The notes: a model not told the origin generated them from the letters alone. Counted from the stretch's first letter, positions 18,524-27,225 are shown. The stretch: 32,557 nucleotides of DNA from Hydrogenimonas sp. (GCA_015484905.1 WFUN01000044.1:1-32557), one strand, 5' to 3'. Numbers and translations are program-made.

Positions 18524-18649
18524 AACTGATTTTACGCAGAAAGCGTAAAATCATCTCGAAATCTTGGATTTCGTAGCTTCAGGGGGTTGTAGGGCCGCAC
18601 AGGCCCTGCCAAATTACGGGCTTTGCCCGGAATTTGCGTAACATCAGTT
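18524..18649 (+). repeat. Copy B of the multi-hairpin element (best preserved)
   Basis: Closing stem AACTGAT/ATCAGTT. TGATTTTACGC(AGAAA)GCGTAAAATCA, CGAAATC(TTG)GATTTCG, AGGGCC(GCACA)GGCCCT, AAATTaCGGGC(TTT)GCCCGgAATTT. Confidence 0.85.
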
Positions 18650-18667
18650 ATGTACGTTTCGAGCTTT

Positions 18668-18943
18668 TCACACGCCTTCACTTCCCCCTTCGGATTCGAT
18701 CATTTTGACCAGCTCTTTATATATCTCAGAGCACTCCTCTTCGCTCACATCGTTATCTTCTATATCGCTCAAAAGCGCCAAAAAGGAGCTTCTTAGCTCC
18801 TGCAGCTCGGCGTATTCGGCTTTCGAATCCTCGTTTGCCTCTTTAGCTTCGGCAATCTCTTCGAAGAGCTCGTCGATCATCTCTTCCACATCGGGAATCA
18901 CTTCTATCTCGAGCAGTTCTTTAAGATCTTCACATCCCGCCAT
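18668..18943 (-). CDS. Small acidic protein, 91 aa, unknown function, flanked by inverted copies of the element
   Basis: ATG with AAGGAT SD. Very Glu/Asp-rich, helical composition, VSEEECSEIYKELVKMIESEG. Confidence 0.7.
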   Translation of the reverse strand: MAGCEDLKELLEIEVIPDVEEMIDELFEEIAEAKEANEDSKAEYAELQELRSSFLALLSDIEDNDVSEEECSEIYKELVKMIESEGGSEGV

Positions 18944-18954
18944 GATTCATCCTT

Positions 18955-19078
18955 CTTATTATGTTACTCCTTTTGCGGGCAAAGCCCGCAAAAGGGCAGG
19001 GACTAAAGTCCCTACAACCCCCTAAAGCTTTGAAATCTCTGATTTCAAGAGAGCGTTACGCTTTCTCTGCAACCTCGG
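18955..19078 (-). repeat. Copy C of the multi-hairpin element (opposite orientation to A and B)
   Basis: Minus-strand reading: AGAAAGCGTAA, TTGAAATC(AGA)GATTTCAA, AGGGGGTTGTAGGGACTTTAGTCCCTGC, CCTTTTGCGGGC loop GCCCGCAAAAGG (12-bp perfect), GTAACAT. Confidence 0.85.
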
Positions 19079-19140
19079 TTTGAGCTTGAAGTCGGCTCCT
19101 ACAAAACTATACCATAAAACGACACCCCCAGCCGCTTCGC

Positions 19141-20958
19141 TCAACCTGCTCCGGCCCTCTCTGCAAGCTTGCGGCAGAGCTTCAAAAACGGCTCTGCGAA
19201 GCGCTCCATCTTCACCTCGGCGATTCCGTTTATCTCGAGCATCTGCTCTTCGTTTTGCGGCAGCACTTCAGCCATCTGCAGAAGGGTTTTGTCACTGAAA
19301 ACCATATAGGCCGGCACACCCTTTTCGTCGGCTATCTCTCTTCTTAGCTTTCTGAGTTCATCGAATATCTCCATGTCGCATCCCGCCGGCAGGATCTCTT
19401 TGCGCTTTTTGGCTCCGGTGCGCCTCTTTGTCTCCATTCTCGACGGCTTTATATCGACACTCTTTTTACCTTTGAGAATCTCGGCGCCCTCATGCGTTAT
19501 AAGCAGGTTTGCGTGCTCTCCGCGCATCAAAGCCCCGATCTCCATGAGCCGCTGCACCACCGCATCCCACTGCTCTTTGCGCAGATTGGTGCCTATGCCG
19601 TAAACACTGAGCCTCTCGTGGCCGAACTGCTTTATCTTTCTGTTTTCGCTTTTGCGCAAAATGTCTATTATATGGTTTTTGCCGAAACTCTGCGAAGTGC
19701 GGTAGACGGCGGAAAGAAGCTGCCTCGCCTCTGTCGTGATATCGAGCCTGCCGCCGGCCGGAGCCGTGCAGTTGTCGCAGTTGCTTCCGCAAGGCTCCAT
19801 CGTCTCACCGAAATATTCGGCAAGCTGCATGTGGCGGCACGACTCGCTCTGGCTGAAGTTGACCATCTTTTCCAGTTTTCTGAAAGCGTTTTGCTTGTAG
19901 CTGCCGTCATCAAGGGCCTCTATAAGCGAAACGCGCTGCGCCGCATCCGCGGCACTGTAAAGAAGAAGCGTCTCGCTGGACAGTCCGTCGCGGCCGGCCC
20001 GGCCGATCTCCTGGTAGTAGCTCTCGAGCGTCTTGGGCATACTCATATGCACGACAAAACGTATATTCGATTTGTCTATTCCCATTCCAAACGCCACGGT
20101 AGCCACTATCACATCGGTCTCGTCGTGCACGAAGGCGTGGTAGGCGGCGCTTCGCTCATCCGCGCCCAGACCCGCATGGTAGGCCATGGCCCTCACCCCT
20201 TCACCTTTCAAAAAGGCGGCAAGCGTCTCGGTGCTCTTGCGCGTAAAGGTGTAGACGATGCCGCTCTCCCCTTCAAAGCGCGAGAGAAACTCGAGAAGCT
20301 GCCTCTTTCCGTCGCCACTTCTGGGCTCGGCTCTTACAAGCAGATTCTCTCTGTAGACCGAACCGCGAAGCCTCACGGGTGAATCGAGCCCGAGCTGTCT
20401 CGCGATATCCTCTTCCACCTGCGGCGTAGCCGTCGCCGTAAATGCGGAGACTGGGGTCTTTGGAAAAAGCTCTTTGAGAAGGTGCAGGCGCCTGTAATCT
20501 TCCCTGAACTCGTGCCCCCACTCGCTTACGCAGTGCGCCTCGTCTATGACGAACGACGCCAATGGGATCCCCTTCAGAAGCTCCACGAAGCCGGGTGAGC
20601 TGAAGCGCTCCGGAGCGACATAGAGCAGTTTGATCCGCGCATTGCGAAGCCTCCCCATGATCTCGGCGATCTGCGCGCCGCTTTGCATGGAGCCTATCAT
20701 CTCGGCTTCGACCCCCTGAAGTTTCAGGGCTCTTACCTGGTCATGCATAAGCGCCAACAGAGGGGAGACAACGACGGTGACACCCTCTTTAAGCAGCGCC
20801 GGAAGCTGGTAGCAAAGAGACTTTCCGCCGCCGGTAGGAAGCACCATGAGCAGGTCTCTGCCCGAAAGGAGCGCTTCGACGGCATCTTTTTGAAGGGGCC
20901 TGAAACCGCTATGACCGAAAACGTGTTTCAGCACCTCGAGAGTATCCTCTTTTTGCAA
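19141..20958 (-). CDS. recQ: ATP-dependent DNA helicase RecQ
   Basis: FGHSGFRPLQKDAVEALLSGRDLLMVLPTGGGKSLCYQLPAL, DEAHCVSEWGH, RQC Zn motif CxxxxxxxxxxxxxCxxxCDNC, HRDC domain. TTG 20958 has an AAGGAG SD; the N-terminal extension to 21051 lacks RecQ similarity. Confidence 0.95.
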   Translation of the reverse strand: MQKEDTLEVLKHVFGHSGFRPLQKDAVEALLSGRDLLMVLPTGGGKSLCYQLPALLKEGVTVVVSPLLALMHDQVRALKLQGVEAEMIGSMQSGAQIAEIMGRLRNARIKLLYVAPERFSSPGFVELLKGIPLASFVIDEAHCVSEWGHEFREDYRRLHLLKELFPKTPVSAFTATATPQVEEDIARQLGLDSPVRLRGSVYRENLLVRAEPRSGDGKRQLLEFLSRFEGESGIVYTFTRKSTETLAAFLKGEGVRAMAYHAGLGADERSAAYHAFVHDETDVIVATVAFGMGIDKSNIRFVVHMSMPKTLESYYQEIGRAGRDGLSSETLLLYSAADAAQRVSLIEALDDGSYKQNAFRKLEKMVNFSQSESCRHMQLAEYFGETMEPCGSNCDNCTAPAGGRLDITTEARQLLSAVYRTSQSFGKNHIIDILRKSENRKIKQFGHERLSVYGIGTNLRKEQWDAVVQRLMEIGALMRGEHANLLITHEGAEILKGKKSVDIKPSRMETKRRTGAKKRKEILPAGCDMEIFDELRKLRREIADEKGVPAYMVFSDKTLLQMAEVLPQNEEQMLEINGIAEVKMERFAEPFLKLCRKLAERAGAG

Positions 20959-21090
20959 TATTGCGCTCCTTGAACCGGCTTCACAACCACGGATTTTTCC
21001 ATCTTTGCGATACCTTTTATATAAAAAGAGAACGAAGCACCCGACTGTCACCGCAGCGAGACTTGCGGGAGCGAGTCGAACGAAAGCCGG

Positions 21091-21128
21091 CTGAAAATCG
21101 CGCTGCCAAGGTAGTCAGCGATTTTCAG
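21091..21128. repeat. 11-bp perfect inverted repeat CTGAAAATCGC...GCGATTTTCAG in the recQ/lepB divergent intergenic region
   Basis: 21091-21101 and 21118-21128, 16-nt loop. Confidence 0.6.
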
Positions 21129-21280
21129 GCTTTTGTCGACGTTTTAAAGGGCGCGGAGCACTTGTCGAGAGAGGATGACAGCCAGGTGTTTCTTTCATTC
21201 TTATTTGGCGTTATATGAGCTGCATTATACCATCTGCACCCGTGCGGCAGAGTTTTACCGCGGCCAAAGCGGCAACTCTT

Positions 21281-21286
21281 TACAAT
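21281..21286 (+). promoter_or_regulatory. -10-like TACAAT exactly 6 nt before the lepB-like ATG
   Basis: TACAAT-ATAACC-ATG. Confidence 0.4.
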
Positions 21287-21292
21287 ATAACC

Positions 21293-21952
21293 ATGCAGCT
21301 AAAAAAGATAGTCGTACCTGTTTTGGCACTCTTTGCCGTCACCGCATTCGTGCGCATCTACAAAGTTACCGACATAAGCATGAACTATACGCTCATCGAA
21401 GGTGACTACGTAATAGTAGACAACTTCTGTGCCGGAATACACGTTCCTTCGTGGCTCTTTTTCATAGACGCCCACATCTACAGCCGTGAAGAGGGAATCG
21501 ATCGCGGCGATCTTCTGGCTTTCAGGCACCCGCTCGAAAAACGGCTCTATCTCAAAAGGTGCGTAGCTCTTCCCGGCGACAGACTCTTTTTACGAAAGAA
21601 AAACCTCTATCTCCAGCTAAAAGGCGACTCCGAAGCCACCTGCCGCTACGCGAAAAGAAACAGAATCGAAACCTACCTCGACGAAGAGGGGTGCTGGTTG
21701 AAAAACCCCTATGCGAAATTTTACGACATAAAACATATAGAGGGAATCAAAGGTCCCAAAGAGCTTATAGAGTACCCGAAAACCACAATCCCCCCGCACA
21801 GCTACTTCTTCATGGGCGACTTTCGGGACAACTCGACAGACAGCCGCTTTTTCGGCCCCGTCCCTTACGACATGATCTACTATAAAGTCCGCTTCGTCGT
21901 AAAAAAGGCGCGAAGCCTCGAAGAGCTGGGAGCGATTAGAAATATAGAGTGA
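21293..21952 (+). CDS. lepB: Signal peptidase I (S26 family, LepB-like)
   Basis: ISMNYTLIEGDYVIVDNF (Ser box), RLYLKRCVALPGDRL (Lys box), MGDFRDNSTDSRFFGPVP. Confidence 0.85.
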   Translation: MQLKKIVVPVLALFAVTAFVRIYKVTDISMNYTLIEGDYVIVDNFCAGIHVPSWLFFIDAHIYSREEGIDRGDLLAFRHPLEKRLYLKRCVALPGDRLFLRKKNLYLQLKGDSEATCRYAKRNRIETYLDEEGCWLKNPYAKFYDIKHIEGIKGPKELIEYPKTTIPPHSYFFMGDFRDNSTDSRFFGPVPYDMIYYKVRFVVKKARSLEELGAIRNIE

Positions 21953-22068
21953 TCCTGCCCGATAACGCACCGATCCGATCTTGAAAATATCTCGCTTGTA
22001 CCTTATTGCCTTACCAGCCTTGGTTATTGGTTTATGAAAATTTTACAATATGGCGCACTCGAAAATCT

Positions 22069-23202
22069 CTAATCACAACAAGACTCTTTTTTTTGTAAAA
22101 AGTATGGGCTGATAACATACCACAATATGAGAACCCACAGCAAAATTGACGAAAGTGTGCTCAACCAGCTCCCCTCCTCTTTCAGATTTATGACCGAACG
22201 CGGATCTATCTGCATCGAGTCGAAAAAAAAGTCGAGAACGACACCAAACAATATGGCACCGATAACTATTGTCAGCAGATATATTACCAAAGAGCGGTTT
22301 CCCAGCATCTTCTTTACAACTCCGATAGTCACAGTATTTGTAGCCGGCCCTGCACTGAGAAATACGAAAGCGGCACCAAGACTTACACCACTTAGAACCA
22401 ATGAAGCCGCTATTGGAAGGCTTGCCGTGGCACATACATACATAGGAACGGCTATAACTATGACAAACAGGTAGCCTATCCATGAATAACCACTCAGCCA
22501 CTCCCCAATATTTTCCGGAATTGCCACGGTAATGGCCGCACCGACAAGAAGCCCGAAAAACAGCGGTCTGGCGATATCGCTCATAAGTGTTACAAACCCG
22601 TAACGCATGGCACTTTCAAAAGAGAATCCTGATCTCTTATTCGCAGAGCTCTCTTCTTCGCATTCACATCCGCAACCTTCCGAAACGGTTCTATCACTAT
22701 TCGTAACCGTCTGTGAAAAGCCGGAAGATTTCGTACTGCAGGTATTTACAGAGGGCAAACTCTCTTTTGTCTTTGCACTTTCACAAGAGTCGCTATCTGT
22801 AAAGTTGCTAAGTATCCCGGCTGCAAAAGCTATAATTATGGATGTAACCACTCTGTAGAGCGTGAAAATCCAGCCAAACATTCCGTATGTCGCAAGAATG
22901 GAGTCAACACCGGTTATCGGAGTGGATATCAAAAAACTGAGTACCGATCCGCGACTGGCTCCCTCCTTTTTCAATGATGCGGCAAGAGGAATAACACCGC
23001 ATGAACAGACCGGAAGCGGTATACCGAAAAGTGTCGATTTCAGAACGGACAAAACATTGTCACACCCCAGATGCTTTTGTATAAAATTTTTTGGAAGCCA
23101 TTCATGCAAAATTCCTGCGAAAAAGAGACCTAAAACGATATACAAAGCCATAGCGCCCGTCAGTTCCCACAAAGTTTCGAAAAAGAGTATCACCGAATCC
23201 AA
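22069..23202 (-). CDS. Permease of the DUF318/ArsP_1 family, likely SO_0444-type Cu/Zn efflux transporter
   Basis: PVCSCGVIPLAASLKKEGASRGSVLSFLISTPITGVDSI...LSAGPATNTVTIGV. Cys-rich cytosolic loop SEGCGCECEEE. TTG start with AAGGAT SD. Confidence 0.82.
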   Translation of the reverse strand: MDSVILFFETLWELTGAMALYIVLGLFFAGILHEWLPKNFIQKHLGCDNVLSVLKSTLFGIPLPVCSCGVIPLAASLKKEGASRGSVLSFLISTPITGVDSILATYGMFGWIFTLYRVVTSIIIAFAAGILSNFTDSDSCESAKTKESLPSVNTCSTKSSGFSQTVTNSDRTVSEGCGCECEEESSANKRSGFSFESAMRYGFVTLMSDIARPLFFGLLVGAAITVAIPENIGEWLSGYSWIGYLFVIVIAVPMYVCATASLPIAASLVLSGVSLGAAFVFLSAGPATNTVTIGVVKKMLGNRSLVIYLLTIVIGAILFGVVLDFFFDSMQIDPRSVINLKEEGSWLSTLSSILLWVLILWYVISPYFLQKKESCCD

Positions 23203-23446
23203 ATCCGATTATCCTTGTTTTTTTTATGACCTGTCCATCACAAAAGATTATAGATGCATAAGGTCAGTTATATCGTTCATGATAGCTCTTTTTATATTTC
23301 GTTTCGCTTAGAAAAGGTTGACGGTTTTTTTATGACCAATATCGATATATTTAGGTTCCAGAAAAGATTTTGTATGTTATTATTAACTTATGTTAGACAA
23401 AATTTGCATACTCTATGAAGCAGAAGCATACTTTGTATAAAACAGG

Positions 23447-25258
23447 TTGCTTGCCAATCTCATTTCAGGACACTCAATTTTGCAACGAGATCTAAAACTT
23501 CCCATCAAAGTGATATATGTAGAAGACGACGAAACCATTTTGAAAAAGATGACCGGTTTTTTACAAAACCATGTCAAAGAGCTCCACACTGCTAAAAACG
23601 GTAAAGAGGGATTTGACCTTTTCATAAACATCAATCCTGACGCTGTAATTACGGACTTTGACATGCCTGTTATGGACGGTCTTGAAATGATCAGAAAGAT
23701 CAAGGAGCAGAGACCGGAAACCCCTATTTTCGTAACTACGGCATTTGAAAGCGATACACTTCATCTGATGGAAGCCATAGAATACGGTATCACTCGATAT
23801 GTATGCAAAAAATCGAAACCACACAGGCTTCTCGATTCGATCTACGACTATTTTAAAAACAATGAAAGGTTACGCTTCTTTCTTAAATTATCAAGTGATG
23901 GAAAAATTCTTTCAATAGGCGAAAAATTTGCATATTTTCTGGGCTATAACAGTAAAGAGCTTCTGTTTGAACCGGTAGAATCGCTGATAGAACCTATTCC
24001 ACACACCCACAATAGACAATTTTTAAACGGGCTCAAGGAGTATAGAGATATAGAGCGTGTTGAGTGTATTTTTAGAAAAAAAGATGGCAATGATATAGTC
24101 CTGAGCGGTTCTGCAGAATTTTCCATTTCCGGAAAGGAGAAAACTTATGTCACAAAATGGCATCCGATCGATTCAATCGTCCGCACGAACGAAGAGATAA
24201 AAGAGCAGCTTGCAAAAGAGAGTTATCTAAAATCCCTCATGAAATTCCATGCAAAAACAAGCCAGGATATCATCATAGCCGATACAATAGAAGAGTTTTT
24301 TCAAAAATTTATTGAAAAACTTCCTATGATAAGCATAGAAACATTGGGGTTTTTGATATTGAACGAAAACTTGCGTAACCATGAAACAGTCTACAAATTT
24401 AGTACCAAGCTTCCTTTGGAATCTCTTGTTCGGGAATCGATCGACATTAAAGATCTAAAGAATGAAAAAGTGTATCTTCCTTGCTATCTCGCACTGAAAC
24501 ACAACCGGATGGTTTTCGTCGACGACATTTCGCACCTTCCCGATACAGAATTCAAAGAGCTTCTACTCACAAGCGGCATCGTCACCGCTATCTCGATTCC
24601 CATGAAAATCCGGTCGCAAAACAGCCCGAAAGGTATTTTGACGCTTCTTTTCAGGCAAAACCATATATTTGACAAAGAAGAGCTCGATCTGTGGCAGAAT
24701 ATAGCCAATACCGTAGCGTTCGGAATAGAGTCCATAAGAGCCAAAAGAGAAAGAGACGCGCTGATAAAAAAACTCGACATGATGGCCCATACCGACAAAT
24801 TGACCGGAGCGGTCAATCGCCACAGAGGAATAGAGCTCCTTGAACACGAAATCAAAAGAGCGGAGCGTTATGGACACCCCTTTTCCATCATATATTTCGA
24901 TATCGACCATTTCAAGAAGATAAACGATACCTATGGTCATACAACTGGAGACAGGGTTCTTATAAAGACGACCGAAACCATACGTAAAAATCTCAGAGCC
25001 ACGGACTCTTTAATCCGGTGGGGAGGTGAAGAGTTCTTGATTCTCCTCCCACAAACCGTTCTTTGCGATACCGTTCATATCGCACAAAAACTTCGTGAAC
25101 AAATTGAAAACAGATATGCAGATATTCCCGTTCCTATAACAGCCAGTTTCGGAATAGCCACATGGGAAGAAGGGCAGTCTCTCGATACTCTGCTTCATCG
25201 GGCCGATGTGAAAATGTATGAAGCAAAAAAGCTGGGACGCAACCGTATCTCATATTGA
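23447..25258 (+). CDS. Response regulator REC-PAS-GAF-GGDEF diguanylate cyclase
   Basis: VIYVEDDETILKKM...VITDFDMPVMDGLEM receiver; GGEEF with upstream RATD I-site (RxxD). Start uncertain (TTG 23447 or TTG 23480). Confidence 0.9.
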   Translation: MLANLISGHSILQRDLKLPIKVIYVEDDETILKKMTGFLQNHVKELHTAKNGKEGFDLFININPDAVITDFDMPVMDGLEMIRKIKEQRPETPIFVTTAFESDTLHLMEAIEYGITRYVCKKSKPHRLLDSIYDYFKNNERLRFFLKLSSDGKILSIGEKFAYFLGYNSKELLFEPVESLIEPIPHTHNRQFLNGLKEYRDIERVECIFRKKDGNDIVLSGSAEFSISGKEKTYVTKWHPIDSIVRTNEEIKEQLAKESYLKSLMKFHAKTSQDIIIADTIEEFFQKFIEKLPMISIETLGFLILNENLRNHETVYKFSTKLPLESLVRESIDIKDLKNEKVYLPCYLALKHNRMVFVDDISHLPDTEFKELLLTSGIVTAISIPMKIRSQNSPKGILTLLFRQNHIFDKEELDLWQNIANTVAFGIESIRAKRERDALIKKLDMMAHTDKLTGAVNRHRGIELLEHEIKRAERYGHPFSIIYFDIDHFKKINDTYGHTTGDRVLIKTTETIRKNLRATDSLIRWGGEEFLILLPQTVLCDTVHIAQKLREQIENRYADIPVPITASFGIATWEEGQSLDTLLHRADVKMYEAKKLGRNRISY

Positions 25259-25275
25259 CAAAAGAGTTTAAAAGA

Positions 25276-27072
25276 TCAAACCATACACTCTTTTTTTCTT
25301 ACTTCCAAAAAGAGATCCAGATTCTCCAAAAACAGATCGATCAGATAGGGATCGAACTTTTTCCCTCTCTCTCTTTTCATAAAATCTATAATCTCTTCTA
25401 TAGGCCAGGATCTTTTATATGCACGTTCTACGCTCAAAGCGTCGAACACATCGGCAATAGCGACGATACGTCCAAAAATATGGATATCATCACCTCTTTT
25501 TCCATAAGGATAGCCGGTACCGTCATAACTTTCATGATGTTCAAGCGCCACGATACGGGCCGCTTTCATAAAAGATCTTTCCGAGTTGCCAAAAAGCTCT
25601 CCTCCTATAAGTGTATGTTCTTTAATGATTTTTTCCTCTTCCGGCTCCAGTTTTCCTGGTTTTAACAGAATTTTGTCGGAAATTGCGATCTTTCCGACAT
25701 CATGCATCGGAGCCACAATACCCAGCAACTCGACCTCTTCTTCATCGAGTCCGGCGAGACGTCCGAGAATCCGGCTGTATTCCGCAACCCTCTTGACATG
25801 ATAGCCGGTCTCTTGCGAACGACTTTCCACAACTTCTCCAAGTATATATAAAAGCTCTTTTTGGGTATTGTGAATCTCTTCATTGAGTTTTATGATATCG
25901 GTAATGTCGTTGTGAATACTTATAATCTCCTCTATCTCTCCATTAAGGCGGTATATGGGAATAAAGACCGAATCGGATACATACATCCGCCCTTTTTGAT
26001 CCATACATTTTATACGTTTTCTAAGTACGGAACGGCTGTTTATTGCATCTGCAACCTTTGTTTCAAGATCGCTTCCAAGGTTTGGACATAGTTGATAAAA
26101 CGAGCGTTTCACCAACTCATCTTTCTCAAATCCGAAAATCTTGTCGAACCTGCTGTCAGTCTTTAAAATCGTACCATCTTCGAGAAATCGGCATATGGCG
26201 GTCCCTTCATTGATCGCATTTTGGTACTGCTCAAGAAAGTGTATTTTTTCATAAAGCGTATCCTGAGTCTGATCAAGCTCGTTTTTAAGCAGTTTACGAT
26301 AGTTGACCAGTTCGGTTATGTCATCCAGAAGCATCATAAACTGATAAGAGGGCGTAACTGTATCATAGATAGGAATCAGTGTCGCTTTCAATATGATCTC
26401 TCTGTCGGATCGCGTCAGTAGATTCAACTCGCCATACCAGCTCTCTCCTTTACCGAAAGCTTCAAACAAAGAGTCGTATCGATCCGAACAGTAATCTTTG
26501 CAAAGGAGATTTTCGAAAGATTCGCCTATAAGCACATCCTGAGGAAAATCGAGAAGTTCGGACATTCCGTCGTTTATCTGTCTGATCTTACCCTCTTCAT
26601 CCAGATATATCAAAAGGGCACTCTCCTCGATAGCGAGATAGTGTTGCGCGAGTGTAGATTGCGTTTTCGATCGTGCACGTTGCCCCAAAACGTTTTTAGC
26701 CGTTCTTTCTACAGTTTTTATCAACTCCTTTATTTTGATCGGTTTTGGCAAGAAAGCGCTGATTTTGGCTTCGACAACGGCTGATAGACGATATATATCA
26801 TTATATGAAGCGGTGAGAATTATAGGTATCTCCGTATCTTCGCAACGAATCGCTCTGGACATTTTTATCCCATCCATTCTGGGCATATTCAGATCGACCA
26901 GAATAATATCGGGCCTGCACTTTTCATAAAGCTCCAATCCCTTCTCTCCGTTTTCAGCAATCCATAGCGTTTTGACTCTGGGTGCAAGAAAAGGAATTAT
27001 CCGCCTGCGAATATCTCTCTTGTCTTCAACATATAAAAGCGTACAAATTTCGAGTGGATTTTCAATCTCCAA
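25276..27072 (-). CDS. Response regulator REC-PAS(-PAS)-HD-GYP phosphodiesterase
   Basis: LLYVEDKRDIRRRI...ILVDLNMPRMDGIKM receiver; HDVGKIAI, EHHESYDGTGYP HD-GYP signature. Confidence 0.9.
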   Translation of the reverse strand: MEIENPLEICTLLYVEDKRDIRRRIIPFLAPRVKTLWIAENGEKGLELYEKCRPDIILVDLNMPRMDGIKMSRAIRCEDTEIPIILTASYNDIYRLSAVVEAKISAFLPKPIKIKELIKTVERTAKNVLGQRARSKTQSTLAQHYLAIEESALLIYLDEEGKIRQINDGMSELLDFPQDVLIGESFENLLCKDYCSDRYDSLFEAFGKGESWYGELNLLTRSDREIILKATLIPIYDTVTPSYQFMMLLDDITELVNYRKLLKNELDQTQDTLYEKIHFLEQYQNAINEGTAICRFLEDGTILKTDSRFDKIFGFEKDELVKRSFYQLCPNLGSDLETKVADAINSRSVLRKRIKCMDQKGRMYVSDSVFIPIYRLNGEIEEIISIHNDITDIIKLNEEIHNTQKELLYILGEVVESRSQETGYHVKRVAEYSRILGRLAGLDEEEVELLGIVAPMHDVGKIAISDKILLKPGKLEPEEEKIIKEHTLIGGELFGNSERSFMKAARIVALEHHESYDGTGYPYGKRGDDIHIFGRIVAIADVFDALSVERAYKRSWPIEEIIDFMKRERGKKFDPYLIDLFLENLDLFLEVRKKECMV

Positions 27073-27225
27073 GACCGCCCTTTTACTACTCTCTCCGGAT
27101 TATATGCATGTTCAAGCAAAAACCCTTCCACTTTTATATTTTCAAAGCGGTATTTTACCCTTTTATAAAAATTTTATCCAGATGGAAAAATTTTAGTATA
27201 ATAATATTTTCTCGTTTGTATATTT

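Noticed and set aside
18101-18529. 142-aa + strand ORF spanning the chorismate mutase upstream region
   Set aside because: Overlaps antisense to chorismate mutase and the small acidic ORF, and ends in repeat copy B; likely spurious.
19492-20382. 296-aa + strand ORF opposite recQ
   Set aside because: Antisense of a well-supported RecQ; composition typical of shadow ORFs.
20959-21051. N-terminal extension of the recQ ORF
   Set aside because: Not RecQ-like; TTG at 20958 has a well-placed AAGGAG, so the extension is probably untranslated.
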